Source: Roseovarius sp. THAF9
GTDB lineage: Bacteria; Pseudomonadota; Alphaproteobacteria; Rhodobacterales; Rhodobacteraceae
Length of the DNA: 64,000 bases
Reading direction: 5' to 3'
Assembly (NCBI RefSeq): GCF_009363715.1
Contig: NZ_CP045404.1
Span: 1,208,001-1,272,000 of the forward strand
Below, one piece after another: positions 36,319 through 45,474 of the stretch (position 1 is the stretch's first letter; the number at the start of each line of letters is the position of its first letter). Below the pieces are notes generated by a model. The model did not search any database. It was not told the DNA's origin and saw only the letters and a list, made by a program, of their open reading frames with translations. The position numbers were made by a program, and so were the translations under genes.

Positions 36319-37743
36319 GTGACGAGGCAAGAGCGCGTGCAGACCAACAGTGATGCTTTCGGGCCGGTCGGCCGGATGGGCGTGACCGAATTCATAGATG
36401 CGCTGCCCGACGAGTTCGTGATCGTGGATCGCAACGGGGTGGTCGTGGCCGCCAATTCCGCGTGGAAGCAGTTCGGCGCGGAGAATGGCGGCGCGCCCTC
36501 GGGCTATGTCGGCAGCAATTATTTCGACATCTGCCGGGCAGCGGACGGCGAGTCGAGCATGGAGGCCCGGCTGATCGCGGAGTCGCTGGAGATGACGCTG
36601 CGCTCGGGTGAGACGTTCGTGTGCGAATACCCCTGTGACAGCCCCACCGTGAAACGCTGGTTCGAGTTGACCGCGACGCGGATGATGTTCGAAGGGCAGC
36701 CCTTTCTGACGATCCAGCACCGCAACGTGACGCAGCGTTACCAGGAACGCGACGCGCTGAAACGCACGGCGGTGGACAGCAACGCGCTGGCCGCGCTGGT
36801 GGCGGGGACGTCGGATGCGATCCTGACCTACGACCTGGAGGGCAAGATCACGTCGTGGAATCCGGCGGCGGAGCGGCTTTATGGGTACTCGAGCGACGAG
36901 ATCATCGGTCGGTCGCTGGAAACGCTCTACCCGTCGGACGAGGCAAAGCCCGTGACGTGGTACCGCGACGAGATCATCGCCGGCCGGCTTGACCGGTTCG
37001 AGGCCGTGCGTATCGGCCGGGACGGTACGGCGCGCGAGGTCTGGATCAGCTGCGCTCCGATCCGGGGCGCGGATGGCGACGTGGTGGCGATTTCCAATAT
37101 TCACCGCGACATCACCGAGCTGCGCCGCGCCGAAAAGGCCCGCGAGCTGATGTCCCGCGAGGTGATCCACCGGGCCAAGAACATGCTGACCATCGTGTCG
37201 GCGGTGCAGCGTCAGACCGCCCGCAGCGCCGCGACGGTCGAGGATTTTCACGCGAAGTTCGGTGATCGGATCGCGGCCCTGTCGAAATCGACCGATCTGC
37301 TGGTCGGCGGGCAGTGGGACGATGCGGACCTGCGCGAACTGGTCATGGGCCACCTGCGACCGTTCACCACCGAGAAAGATGCGCGTGTCCGCCTATCCGG
37401 GCCGGAGGTGCGGCTGCTGCCGCAGGCGGTGCAGACGCTGGGAATCGCGTTGCACGAGCTGGCCACCAACGCGATGAAATACGGCGCATTGGCGCATGAC
37501 GCCGGTGACGTGCTGTTGACCTGGAAGCTGGGGCAGGGCGCCGGGGGGCGCGTGCTGGACCTGATCTGGCGGGAAAGCAAGCTGGCGCATCCGCCCGAGG
37601 AGGACGCGCCGGGATTCGGCAGCACGGTACTGACCTCGCTGGCGCCGTCGATGCTGGGCACGCAGGCGCGGTATCACGTGGACGCAGAGGGCGTTCACTG
37701 GACGATCTCGATAGACCCCGAGCATTTTTCCCTGGTGGGATAG
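36319..37743 (+). CDS. PAS-domain HWE-family sensor histidine kinase
   Basis: This is a soluble sensor kinase of 474 residues. There are two PAS/PAC domains (about 20-130 and 150-270), then the HWE_HK/HisKA_2 dimerisation box with the phospho-acceptor His (EVIHRAKNMLTIV) near residue 284. The ATPase has ELATNAMKYGAL and the WxE motif LIWRES. There is no membrane segment. HWE kinases often act in light or general stress signalling. The start may be GTG 36319 or GTG 36337. No response regulator lies beside it; fabA precedes and fabB follows. Confidence 0.9.
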   Translation: MTRQERVQTNSDAFGPVGRMGVTEFIDALPDEFVIVDRNGVVVAANSAWKQFGAENGGAPSGYVGSNYFDICRAADGESSMEARLIAESLEMTLRSGETFVCEYPCDSPTVKRWFELTATRMMFEGQPFLTIQHRNVTQRYQERDALKRTAVDSNALAALVAGTSDAILTYDLEGKITSWNPAAERLYGYSSDEIIGRSLETLYPSDEAKPVTWYRDEIIAGRLDRFEAVRIGRDGTAREVWISCAPIRGADGDVVAISNIHRDITELRRAEKARELMSREVIHRAKNMLTIVSAVQRQTARSAATVEDFHAKFGDRIAALSKSTDLLVGGQWDDADLRELVMGHLRPFTTEKDARVRLSGPEVRLLPQAVQTLGIALHELATNAMKYGALAHDAGDVLLTWKLGQGAGGRVLDLIWRESKLAHPPEEDAPGFGSTVLTSLAPSMLGTQARYHVDAEGVHWTISIDPEHFSLVG

Positions 37744-37820
37744 CCCCCCCGACGCGGCATTGATCTTGCACCTGCCGCCTTGCATGCCCTACAACGCGAA
37801 CAATCAGGTAGGGAGGCAAC

Positions 37821-39050
37821 ATGCGTCGCGTCGTCGTCACCGGGCTGGGGATCGTCTCCAGCATCGGCAACAATGCCGAGGAGGTCCTTTCCTCCTTGAA
37901 GGAAGGACGTTCGGGCATCACCGCCAACGAGCAGATGGCGGAGCACGGCTTTCGCAGTCAGATCGCCGGTGACCTGAACATCGACACATCCGAGCATATC
38001 GACAAGCGCACGCTGCGCTTCATGGGGCCGGGGGCGGCCTATGCCCATATTGCCATGCAACAGGCGATTGCCGACAGCGGGCTTGAGGACAGCGATATCG
38101 TGAACCCGCGCACCGGGCTTGTCGCCGGGTCCGGCGGGCCGTCGACCAGCGCGATGCTGAGCGCGCATCAGACGGTGCTGAAATCGGGCGGGACCAAGCG
38201 GATCGGGCCGTTCGCCGTGCCCAAGACCATGTGCTCGACCGTGAGTGCGAACCTGTCCACGGCGTTCAGCATTAAGGGCATCAATTATTCCATCACCTCG
38301 GCCTGTTCCACCAGCCTGCATTGCATCGGCAACGCGGCGGAACAGATCATGATGGGCAAGCAGGACGTGATGTTCGCGGGCGGCGGCGAGGAGCTGGACT
38401 GGACGCTGAGCTGCCTTTTCGACGCGATGGGCGCGATGTCGTCGAAGTATAACGATACGCCGGAGAAGGCGAGCCGGGCGTTCGACGCGGGCCGCGACGG
38501 ATTCGTGATTTCGGGCGGCGGCGGGATTGTCGTGCTGGAAGACCTGGAGCACGCCAAGGCGCGGGGCGCCAAGATCTATGCCGAGGTGACGGGTTATGCC
38601 GCCACCAGCGACGGGCATGACATGGTGGCCCCGAGCGGCGAAGGCGGCGAACGGGCGATGCGCCTGGCGCTGGAGACACTGCCCGAGGAGCGGCGCGTCG
38701 GCTATATCAACGCGCATGGCACAAGCACGCCGGTCGGTGACGCGGGCGAGGTGGAGGCGGTGCGGCGCATCTTTGGCGAGGGCAACGTGCCCCCCATCAG
38801 CTCCACCAAGTCGATGACCGGGCACAGCCAAGGCGCGACCGGCGCGCAGGAGGCGATCTATTGTCTGCTCGCGCTGCACCACGATTTCATCATCCCGTCG
38901 ATCAATGTCGAGACGCTGGATCCCGCGATCCACGAGGGCGAGATCGCGACTGCGCGCGTGGACGATGCCGGGCTTGATACGGTGATGACCAACTCTTTCG
39001 GTTTCGGCGGCACGAATGGCTCGATGCTGCTGAGCCGGTTCGACGGATAG
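37821..39050 (+). CDS. fabB: 3-oxoacyl-ACP synthase I
   Basis: This enzyme elongates acyl chains, including the unsaturated branch made by FabA. The 409 residues carry the Cys-His-His triad: Cys in TSACSTSLH, His in [11 protein letters not shown], and His in [21 protein letters not shown] ribosome site precedes the ATG. fabI follows eight bases after its stop, and the two are doubtless co-transcribed. Confidence 0.95.
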   Translation: MRRVVVTGLGIVSSIGNNAEEVLSSLKEGRSGITANEQMAEHGFRSQIAGDLNIDTSEHIDKRTLRFMGPGAAYAHIAMQQAIADSGLEDSDIVNPRTGLVAGSGGPSTSAMLSAHQTVLKSGGTKRIGPFAVPKTMCSTVSANLSTAFSIKGINYSITSACSTSLHCIGNAAEQIMMGKQDVMFAGGGEELDWTLSCLFDAMGAMSSKYNDTPEKASRAFDAGRDGFVISGGGGIVVLEDLEHAKARGAKIYAEVTGYAATSDGHDMVAPSGEGGERAMRLALETLPEERRVGYINAHGTSTPVGDAGEVEAVRRIFGEGNVPPISSTKSMTGHSQGATGAQEAIYCLLALHHDFIIPSINVETLDPAIHEGEIATARVDDAGLDTVMTNSFGFGGTNGSMLLSRFDG

Positions 39051-39057
39051 GACACGC

Positions 39058-39849
39058 ATGACAAATTCGATGCAAGGACTGCGCGGCCTGATCATGGGCG
39101 TGGCGAATGACCGGTCCATCGCGTGGGGCATCGCCAAGGCGATGCACGAGGCGGGCGCGGAGCTGGCCTTTTCCTACCAGGGCGAGGCGTTTGCCAAGCG
39201 GGTGGAGCCGCTGGCCAACTCGGTGGGGTCCAACATCCTGATGGATGTGGATGTCACGAAGGACGAGTCGCTGGACGCGGCCTTTGCCAAACTGGCCGAG
39301 ACGTGGCCGACGATCGACTTCGTGGTGCATGCGATCGCCTATTCCGACAAGTCGGAACTGTCGGGGCGTTTCCTGAACACCAGCCGGACCAATTTCAAGC
39401 ATTCGATGGATATCTCGGTTTATTCCTTCATCGAGATCGCCCGGCGGGCCTATCCGATGATGAAGGAGAACGGCGGCACGATGCTGACCCTGACCTATCA
39501 GGGGTCGAACCGGGTCGTGCCGAACTACAACGTCATGGGCGTGGCCAAGGCGGCGCTGGAGGCGACGACGCGGTATCTGGCCAATGACCTTGGTCCCGAC
39601 AAGATCCGCGTCAACGCGATCAGCCCCGGGCCGATGAAGACGCTGGCGGGTGCGGCCATAGGCGGCGCGCGACGGACGTTCCGGCACACCGAGGAAAACG
39701 CACCGATGCGGGCCAATGCCACGTTGGAGGCGATCGGCGGTACGGCAGTGTACCTCGCCAGCCCGGCGGGTGCGTGCACCACCGGCGAGGTGATCAAGGT
39801 CGATGGCGGTTATCACGTGCTGGGGATGCCGCAGCCCGAAAACCTGTAG
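39058..39849 (+). CDS. fabI: Enoyl-ACP reductase (NADH)
   Basis: This enzyme performs the last reduction of each fatty-acid elongation cycle. The 263-residue SDR-fold protein has MGVANDRSIAWGIAKAM at the start and the catalytic Tyr-x6-Lys in YNVMGVAKAALEA, typical of FabI and the site where triclosan binds. It is located directly after fabB. Confidence 0.95.
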   Translation: MTNSMQGLRGLIMGVANDRSIAWGIAKAMHEAGAELAFSYQGEAFAKRVEPLANSVGSNILMDVDVTKDESLDAAFAKLAETWPTIDFVVHAIAYSDKSELSGRFLNTSRTNFKHSMDISVYSFIEIARRAYPMMKENGGTMLTLTYQGSNRVVPNYNVMGVAKAALEATTRYLANDLGPDKIRVNAISPGPMKTLAGAAIGGARRTFRHTEENAPMRANATLEAIGGTAVYLASPAGACTTGEVIKVDGGYHVLGMPQPENL

Positions 39850-39866
39850 CCGCGAGACTCCTGTTA

Positions 39867-39894
39867 ACCAAACCTTGAGATGTCCCGGTTTGGT
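39867..39894 (+). repeat. 8-bp inverted repeat downstream of fabI
   Basis: ACCAAACC (39867-39874) and GGTTTGGT (39887-39894) form a stem with a 12-base loop and no T-run. It may be a weak transcription end for fabB-fabI. Confidence 0.35.
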
Positions 39895-39941
39895 CCGGCT
39901 ATTGCCACAATATTGACACGGGATTCGGGGACTGTGTGCGC

Positions 39942-40211
39942 ATGACATTCATGCGCTCCCCCCAAGAGGTACGCCTCGAAAAACGCCAAGCAAAGGTCAA
40001 GACCGCCCGCAAGTGGGCGCGGGGTGTTCAGGTTTGCCTGATGGGGCTGTGCATGACGGCGATCTGGCAGGAGCGGGCGCTATACCCGGTGATGCATGAC
40101 CGGATGCAGGATGCCTATGCTTTCGGCGTTGACTGGCTGGAAAGCACCGAGGCCGGCAGCAGCTATCTGACGGCGATGAGCGATCTGGGTAGCGGCAACG
40201 CGAGCGAGTAA
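39942..40211 (+). CDS. Small hypothetical protein with one hydrophobic segment
   Basis: This 89-residue protein has a basic N-terminus (LEKRQAKVKTARKWARG), then a hydrophobic helix (VQVCLMGLCMTAIW), then an acidic C-terminus. The topology suggests a single-pass inner-membrane protein. An ATG at 39942 or a GTG at 39936 could start it. Its function is not recognisable. Confidence 0.6.
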   Translation: MTFMRSPQEVRLEKRQAKVKTARKWARGVQVCLMGLCMTAIWQERALYPVMHDRMQDAYAFGVDWLESTEAGSSYLTAMSDLGSGNASE

Positions 40212-40242
40212 ACCGCGATCACGCGGGCGTTTTTGAACATGC

Positions 40243-40580
40243 GGAAGTAACCGGAACCGCGATAAGACGCGCGGGTGGTGCCTTTTCTGCGCGGCCATCG
40301 CCCCGCTTTGGAACATGGTGTTCAACTTCGGCTTTGACTTGATATTGCGGCGCCGGACCGGCTCGACCCGCAAAACCCCCATGGTGCGCATCGTCTATGC
40401 GGGCCTGTTCGAGCTTGGGCTCCTTGTTGTGCTGATGCCGTTCATTGCGTGGTACTTGCAGGTCTCGCTGTGGGGATGGCCCTGTCGTGCGCCTTGTTCT
40501 ACGTGGTCTATGCGCTGGGCATTAACTGGCTGTACAATATCGTGTTTTCGCTGCCGGAATGGACCGGGCGTGCGGTATGA
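40243..40580 (+). pseudogene. Broken PACE-family (chlorhexidine efflux-type) transporter gene
   Basis: The reading frame at 40270-40475 encodes IAPLWNMVFNFGFD, then RKTPMVRIVYAGLFELGLLVVLMPFIAWYLQVSLW, both hallmark PACE/BTP segments. After SLW the sequence continues in another frame as MALSCALFYVVYALGINWLYNIVFSLPEW and a stop at 40578-40580. No helix 1 or start codon is found upstream, where a TGA interrupts the frame. The gene is therefore N-terminally truncated and frameshifted. It could be a remnant, or (for the frameshift alone) a sequencing error. Confidence 0.78.
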
Positions 40581-40771
40581 CGCTGAGCGGCGATGCCGCG
40601 CCATCGGTGGCGGCTGGGCCGAACCCCGCCGATCGGGACGGAATCGCGCGGTCACGGTGGCGTGAGGGCGGTTTGCCTGCGGCGGATCGGCGTTATCTTG
40701 TATACTGTATTCCGGCGCAGAACATGCCAGCGATCGCAACCTGCGCCCCCGACCTGATAGGAGAGACCGAT

Positions 40772-41275
40772 ATGAGCACCCGACTGATCAATCGACGCAA
40801 GCTGATGGCGACGGGCGGCGCGGCCGCCGCGGTGACGCTGGGATCGGGCCTGATGGTTCCGGGGCGGGCGGCGGACGTGCAGCCGACGCCGACGATGCCG
40901 GGCGGCGCCAACAATTATCGCCCCGGTGCGCAGATCGTGGAGCGGATCGGCAATGGCGGCTTTACCATGACGGGCACCGTGCGCCGAGCGGGCGATGGTG
41001 CGCCGCTTGAGGGCCGCCGCATCCAGATGTGGGCGCATACGACCGAGGGGCACGAGCGCGACCCGCAAAGTCATGGCGCGACCCTGACCGACCGGAACGG
41101 GCGGTTCGTCATGGACATGCCCCAGATCGTGCCCGCCTTTGGCCAGCCGCACGGGCATCTGGCCTATGATGCCGAGTATGACGATGGCGGCTTTAAGACG
41201 GTGTTCCTGCGCCCGGTGATGTCCAGCGCGTCGCAAACCTCGCTTGACGTGGAGTTCGTGCTGGTTCCGGCGTAA
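40772..41275 (+). CDS. Tat-exported intradiol dioxygenase-like protein
   Basis: This 167-residue protein has a twin-arginine signal (NRRKLMATGG then a hydrophobic stretch) with cleavage after GRAADVQ-like residues. The mature part has the intradiol beta-sandwich pattern: FTMTGTVRRAGDGAPLEGRRIQMWAHT, then TLTDRNGRFVMDMP, then QPHGHLAYDA, where the HxH pair corresponds to the family's iron-binding histidines. Typical ring-cleaving dioxygenases are longer, so the activity is uncertain. A good AGGAGA ribosome site precedes the ATG. A haem-type membrane protein gene follows by seven bases. Confidence 0.75.
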   Translation: MSTRLINRRKLMATGGAAAAVTLGSGLMVPGRAADVQPTPTMPGGANNYRPGAQIVERIGNGGFTMTGTVRRAGDGAPLEGRRIQMWAHTTEGHERDPQSHGATLTDRNGRFVMDMPQIVPAFGQPHGHLAYDAEYDDGGFKTVFLRPVMSSASQTSLDVEFVLVPA

Positions 41276-41282
41276 AGTCCTG

Positions 41283-41888
41283 ATGTTACGAAAGGTTTCG
41301 ATATGGGCGGCGGTCTGCGCCGCCCTTCTTGTGCCCGTCGTGGCGGCGGGGTTCAGCCCGCTGCTGCAATGGCGCCAACCCATCTACATCGTCGCCGGTT
41401 TCGCCGGGATCGTGGGGTTTGCCCTGATGCTGTTACAGCCCTTGCTGGCGGGTGGATACCTGCCCGGCGTGCCTGCGCTGAAAGGACGGCGGGTGCATCG
41501 CTGGGTCGGCGCGGGGATCGTGGCGCTGGTGGTGCTGCACGTGGGCGGGCTGTGGCTGACCAGCCCGCCGGACATGGTGGATGCGCTGCTGTTGCGCTCG
41601 CCCACGCCGTTTTCCGTCTGGGGCGTGCTGGTGATGTGGCTGATCTTTGCAACCGCCGCGCTGGCCCTGCTGCGCAAGCGGCTGGGGCTGAGGCCGATGA
41701 CGTGGCGGCGGGCGCATACGGCGCTCGCGGTGCTGATCGTGGCGGGCACGGGCCTGCACGCGGTCCTTATTCAGGGGACGATGGAAACGATCAGCAAATA
41801 CGCGCTGTTTGCGCTGGCGTTGGGCGCCACGGTGAAAGTGATCCTGGATTTGCGGATCTGGGCGGCGCGGCGTCGGTCCACGCGCTAG
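41283..41888 (+). CDS. Ferric reductase-like haem-binding membrane protein
   Basis: This 201-residue integral membrane protein has about six helices. Histidine pairs expected to bind haem b are in RRVHRWVGAGIVALVVLHVGG and WRRAHTALAVLIVAGTGLHAV. It is similar in size and pattern to the ferric reductase-like transmembrane domain (MsrQ/YedZ-type). It lacks a flavin reductase domain, so it probably transfers electrons to a partner. The Tat-exported dioxygenase-like protein just upstream is the obvious candidate partner. Confidence 0.78.
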   Translation: MLRKVSIWAAVCAALLVPVVAAGFSPLLQWRQPIYIVAGFAGIVGFALMLLQPLLAGGYLPGVPALKGRRVHRWVGAGIVALVVLHVGGLWLTSPPDMVDALLLRSPTPFSVWGVLVMWLIFATAALALLRKRLGLRPMTWRRAHTALAVLIVAGTGLHAVLIQGTMETISKYALFALALGATVKVILDLRIWAARRRSTR

Positions 41889-41895
41889 CGCCACC

Positions 41896-42765
41896 TCAGA
41901 ACCATTGACCGGGTTCCATCAGGCCCAAGTCCAATAATTGCCGCGAATGCCATTCGAACGGTGCGGAATTGTGCCATTTGAAAGTGTGGATGTCGAAGGT
42001 CGAGCCCGGGTTGCGTTTCAGCGCCTTGGCCGTGCGGAACGAAACCACCGCCGCCGTCAGGTTGTGGTGCCACGGGCAGGCATAGGTGTTGTATTCTTCG
42101 TCGTTGAAGGTGTGATCGGCGCGCAGTTCCAGCCCCGGCTTGGCCCGGAACAGCGCGATGCGGTCGATCTTGCGCCGTTCCACCGGGATATGTTCCTCGT
42201 ACCGCCAGCGCAGGCCGCCGAAGAAATCCAGCTGCCGTTCGCGCGGATGGTTGTGGTTGTCGGGATCCTTGCGCGCCAGCGCGTAATAGCCCGAGCGGTC
42301 GAGATGGGCATCCTCCAGGGACACTGCCTCGGGGTGGCGGTCGAGATCGCCGGCATAGAGGTCCACCACGTAGTTCAGCATGGCGTCGCGCCGTTCCTCG
42401 GTGTGGAACGCCAGCATTTCGCCCACGGTGCGCGTCTCGCAGAACGGGAAGAACAGGTACTCGGCGTTGAAGCAATAATAGAGCCAGAGGCCCGGTGCGG
42501 CCTCGATCACGCGATTCACCGCCTCGATGAAACTGTCGCCAGACGCGATGTCATGGCCGATCCGCTCGACCCGGTCGGCCACGTCGGGGGCCAGGTCAAA
42601 GGCGTTGGGCATGAAGACCAGTACGGATTTGAACCCGCTGTCGAGGTGGTGGCGGATGCTGCTGTCGACCTCGACCTGGTCCTCGACGAAAATCATGGCG
42701 ACGGGGCCCTTGGCCAGCGCGGTGCCGGGGCTGTCGAGAAAGGCGGAGAGGCTGGGGTACTGCAT
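41896..42765 (-). CDS. Glycosyltransferase-like hypothetical protein
   Basis: This 289-residue soluble protein has an N-terminal alternation (GPVAMIFVEDQVEVDSSIRHHLDSGFKSVLVF) that looks like the beginning of a GT2-type glycosyltransferase fold. It has histidine- and tryptophan-rich segments in the C-terminal part (CPWHHNLTAAVVSF and FKWHNSAPFEWHSRQLL). The ATG at 42765 has a better ribosome site (AAAGG) than an in-frame ATG at 42771. No operon partner is evident; miaB is divergent. Confidence 0.6.
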   Translation of the reverse strand: MQYPSLSAFLDSPGTALAKGPVAMIFVEDQVEVDSSIRHHLDSGFKSVLVFMPNAFDLAPDVADRVERIGHDIASGDSFIEAVNRVIEAAPGLWLYYCFNAEYLFFPFCETRTVGEMLAFHTEERRDAMLNYVVDLYAGDLDRHPEAVSLEDAHLDRSGYYALARKDPDNHNHPRERQLDFFGGLRWRYEEHIPVERRKIDRIALFRAKPGLELRADHTFNDEEYNTYACPWHHNLTAAVVSFRTAKALKRNPGSTFDIHTFKWHNSAPFEWHSRQLLDLGLMEPGQWF

Positions 42766-42879
42766 CGTCATCCTTTGGGGCTGCGCCGGTAAAATTCCGC
42801 AATTCGCCGCGCATTGCAAGTCGGGCGGCAGGTGGTGTAGGCAGGCGCCTTGAAACCGCTTGAGATGCAGGGTGTGGCC

Positions 42880-44211
42880 ATGTCCGAGGCGAAGAAGCTA
42901 TACATCAAGACCTACGGGTGCCAGATGAACGTCTATGACAGCGAGCGCATGGCCGAGGCCATGGGCGGCGCGGGGTATGTCGAGACCGATAGCCCGGACG
43001 ACGCGGACATGATTCTGCTCAACACCTGTCACATACGCGAGAAAGCTGCCGAAAAGGTTTATTCCGAGCTGGGCCGCTTCAAGGGTCTGAAGGACGCGAA
43101 GCCCGACCTCAAGATCGGCGTGGCGGGCTGTGTCGCCCAGGCCGAGGGCGAGGAGATCATGCGCCGCCAGCCGATGGTGGACCTGGTGGTTGGGCCGCAA
43201 AGCTATCACAATCTGCCGGAGCTGGAGGCCAAGGCGCGGGGCGGGGCCAAGGCGCTGGACACGGATTTTCCCGTCGATGACAAGTTCGAGACGCTGCGCA
43301 AGCGCGGTGGCAAGGCCAAGCGCGGCCCGACCGCGTTCTTGACGGTGCAGGAAGGCTGCGACAAGTTCTGCGCCTTCTGCGTGGTGCCCTATACCCGTGG
43401 GGCCGAGGTGAGCCGCCCGGTGACACGCATCGTGGACGAAGCGAAGGAGCTGGTGGAACGCGGCGTGCGCGAGATCACCCTGCTGGGCCAGAACGTGAAT
43501 GCCTATCACGGCGAGGGGCCGGACGGGAATGACTGGTCGCTGGCGCAGCTGATCTGGGAATTGGACAAGGTGGATGGGCTGGAGCGTATCCGGTTTACCA
43601 CCAGCCATCCCAACGACATGAGCGACGACCTGATCGCGGCGCATGGCGAGTGCGCCAAGCTTATGCCCTATCTGCACCTGCCGGTGCAGTCGGGCAGCGA
43701 CCGGATTCTGAAGCGGATGAACCGCAGCCACACCGCCGAAAGCTATATCCGGCTGATCGAGCGCATCCGCGCGGCGCGGCCCGATATCCTGTTGTCGGGG
43801 GATTTCATCGTGGGCTTTCCCGAAGAGACCGAGGCGGATTTCGCTGACACGATGGCGCTGATCGAAGAGGTCCGCTATGGCTATGCCTATTCGTTCAAGT
43901 ACTCCACCCGCCCCGGCACGCCCGCGGCGGAGCGTGCGCAGCTGGACGAAGACGTGAAGACCGAGCGCCTGCACCGCCTTCAGGCGCTGATCACCGAACA
44001 GCAGCGCGCGATCCAGGACGCCATGGTGGGCTGCGAGGTGGGCGTGTTGTTCGAGAAGGCCGGGCGGCGCGACGGACAGATGGTGGGCAAGTCGGATTAC
44101 CTGCACGCGGTGCATGTGAGTGATTCCACCGTGCAGCCGGGCGACCTGCGCCGGGTGGAAATCATCGAGAGCGGTGCCAATTCACTGGGCGGCCGGGTGC
44201 TGCCTGCCTGA
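42880..44211 (+). CDS. miaB: tRNA 2-methylthio-N6-isopentenyladenosine methylthiotransferase
   Basis: This radical-SAM enzyme adds the methylthio group at A37 of tRNAs reading UNN codons. The 443 residues show the N-terminal UPF0004 cysteines ([20 protein letters not shown]), the radical-SAM CxxxCxxC ([10 protein letters not shown]), and a C-terminal TRAM domain. The ATG at 42880 starts [17 protein letters not shown]; upstream starts are not needed. Full length. Confidence 0.96.
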   Translation: MSEAKKLYIKTYGCQMNVYDSERMAEAMGGAGYVETDSPDDADMILLNTCHIREKAAEKVYSELGRFKGLKDAKPDLKIGVAGCVAQAEGEEIMRRQPMVDLVVGPQSYHNLPELEAKARGGAKALDTDFPVDDKFETLRKRGGKAKRGPTAFLTVQEGCDKFCAFCVVPYTRGAEVSRPVTRIVDEAKELVERGVREITLLGQNVNAYHGEGPDGNDWSLAQLIWELDKVDGLERIRFTTSHPNDMSDDLIAAHGECAKLMPYLHLPVQSGSDRILKRMNRSHTAESYIRLIERIRAARPDILLSGDFIVGFPEETEADFADTMALIEEVRYGYAYSFKYSTRPGTPAAERAQLDEDVKTERLHRLQALITEQQRAIQDAMVGCEVGVLFEKAGRRDGQMVGKSDYLHAVHVSDSTVQPGDLRRVEIIESGANSLGGRVLPA

Positions 44212-44439
44212 TTTTGAGGCGAGGTTGACGTAACGTCTTAAGCTTTCGCAAGAAAATGCGAAACTATCCTGTGGATAACCTATGGGTGGTCACTGTTTCC
44301 GGGCGTGCCACAATATGTGGTTATTTATGCTTCACAACGCGCCGGAACTTGCTAAACTCAAATAATAATTTGTTTTTTGTCGCGGAATCGCTGCCTGGGA
44401 CCGGGACAAACGGGGGAAATAATTAAGAGGACAGTGGCT

Positions 44440-45018
44440 GTGACGAACACGTTTTCGAAAACAGTGCGCACCCTGATGAGCGGCCTTGCTGCCGTCGCTC
44501 TGGGTGTGGTGGCGATGACCGAGCCCGGTCAGGCGCAAAGTGGCCAGCGGGTCGTGAAGGGCGAGCGTTACGTGCCGACGATCTGGGTCGATCCGGACGG
44601 GTGCGAGCACTGGGTGATGGATGACGGTTGGGAAGGCTACATGACCCCCCACGTGAACCGCCAGGGCATCCCGGTCTGCCGCCGGGGCAACGTGTGCGGC
44701 GTGGTCAACACCGATCAGCTTTTCGCCACGGACAGCGCAAATATCAGTTCGGCCGGCCGTGCGCGTCTGCAGGAGTTCTTCCGCAAGACGGGGGCGATTT
44801 CCTACATCATCACCGGGCATACCGACAGCCGCGCGTCCGACCAGTACAACATCGACCTGTCCTATCGCCGGGCCAACTCTGTGGCGCGAATCGCTGCCGC
44901 CACGGGCGCCCGCATCGCGGATGTGCGCGGCTATGGCGAGCGTCTGCCGAAGGCATCGAACAACACCGCCGCCGGCATGCAGCAAAATCGCCGCGTCGAA
45001 ATCATCTGCATCCGTTAA
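44440..45018 (+). CDS. OmpA-family periplasmic/outer-membrane protein with N-terminal Cys-rich domain
   Basis: This 192-residue exported protein starts at a GTG nine bases after AAGAGG, with a GTG at 44434 as alternative. The signal peptide ends AQA. Next is a short domain IWVDPDGCEHWVMDDGWEGY...PVC that is shared with the lipoprotein encoded downstream. The C-terminal OmpA domain (ATDSANISSAGRARL, TGHTDSRASDQYNIDLSYRRANS, GERLPKASNNTAAGMQQNRRVEI) should bind peptidoglycan. It has no beta-barrel. Confidence 0.86.
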   Translation: MTNTFSKTVRTLMSGLAAVALGVVAMTEPGQAQSGQRVVKGERYVPTIWVDPDGCEHWVMDDGWEGYMTPHVNRQGIPVCRRGNVCGVVNTDQLFATDSANISSAGRARLQEFFRKTGAISYIITGHTDSRASDQYNIDLSYRRANSVARIAAATGARIADVRGYGERLPKASNNTAAGMQQNRRVEIICIR

Positions 45019-45032
45019 GGGGACCTGAACCA

Positions 45033-45329
45033 ATGCAAGCATTCAAACTTCTGGCCGTGCTCCCCCTTGTCGGTGCGCTGGCGGCCTGTGACAGCAAGCA
45101 GGACAAGACCGCGGACCGCGGTTTCGACTCCAAGCACCTGAGCCAGCTTCAGGCGGGCATCTGGGTCGACCCGAACGGCTGTGACCACTGGATCATCGAC
45201 GACGGCTCCGAAGGGTACCTGTCGCAACGGCTGGACAAATACGGCAAGCCGGTCTGCTCGGGTACCGCACCGCCGACCGTGGCGACCGGCAACTACAAGG
45301 GCGGCTCGTCCGTGGCCGACTCGATTTGA
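45033..45329 (+). CDS. Small lipoprotein sharing the IWVDPxGCxHW domain
   Basis: This 98-residue protein has a lipoprotein signal with lipobox LAAC (Cys19). Its core IWVDPNGCDHWIIDDGSEGY...GKPVC aligns with the OmpA-type neighbour 14 bases upstream, with two conserved cysteines that could form a disulfide. A terminator follows. Together the genes suggest an outer-membrane pair that shares a small fold of unknown function. Confidence 0.83.
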   Translation: MQAFKLLAVLPLVGALAACDSKQDKTADRGFDSKHLSQLQAGIWVDPNGCDHWIIDDGSEGYLSQRLDKYGKPVCSGTAPPTVATGNYKGGSSVADSI

Positions 45330-45352
45330 TCGCGCCGAAATGCTCAATCCGG

Positions 45353-45383
45353 TGCCGCGGACCACAGGGTTCGCGGCATTTTT
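45353..45383 (+). terminator. Rho-independent terminator after the OmpA-lipoprotein pair
   Basis: TGCCGCGGA pairs with TTCGCGGCA (one G-T wobble), with an 8-base loop and five T residues following. Confidence 0.85.
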
Positions 45384-45474
45384 CGTTTCAAACGCGTGAC
45401 AATTGCGGGCCGGCCCTTGCCCTTGGGGGCGCATCTTGGCAGCATTGCCACAGGCCTTTGACAGGGAGATTTGA

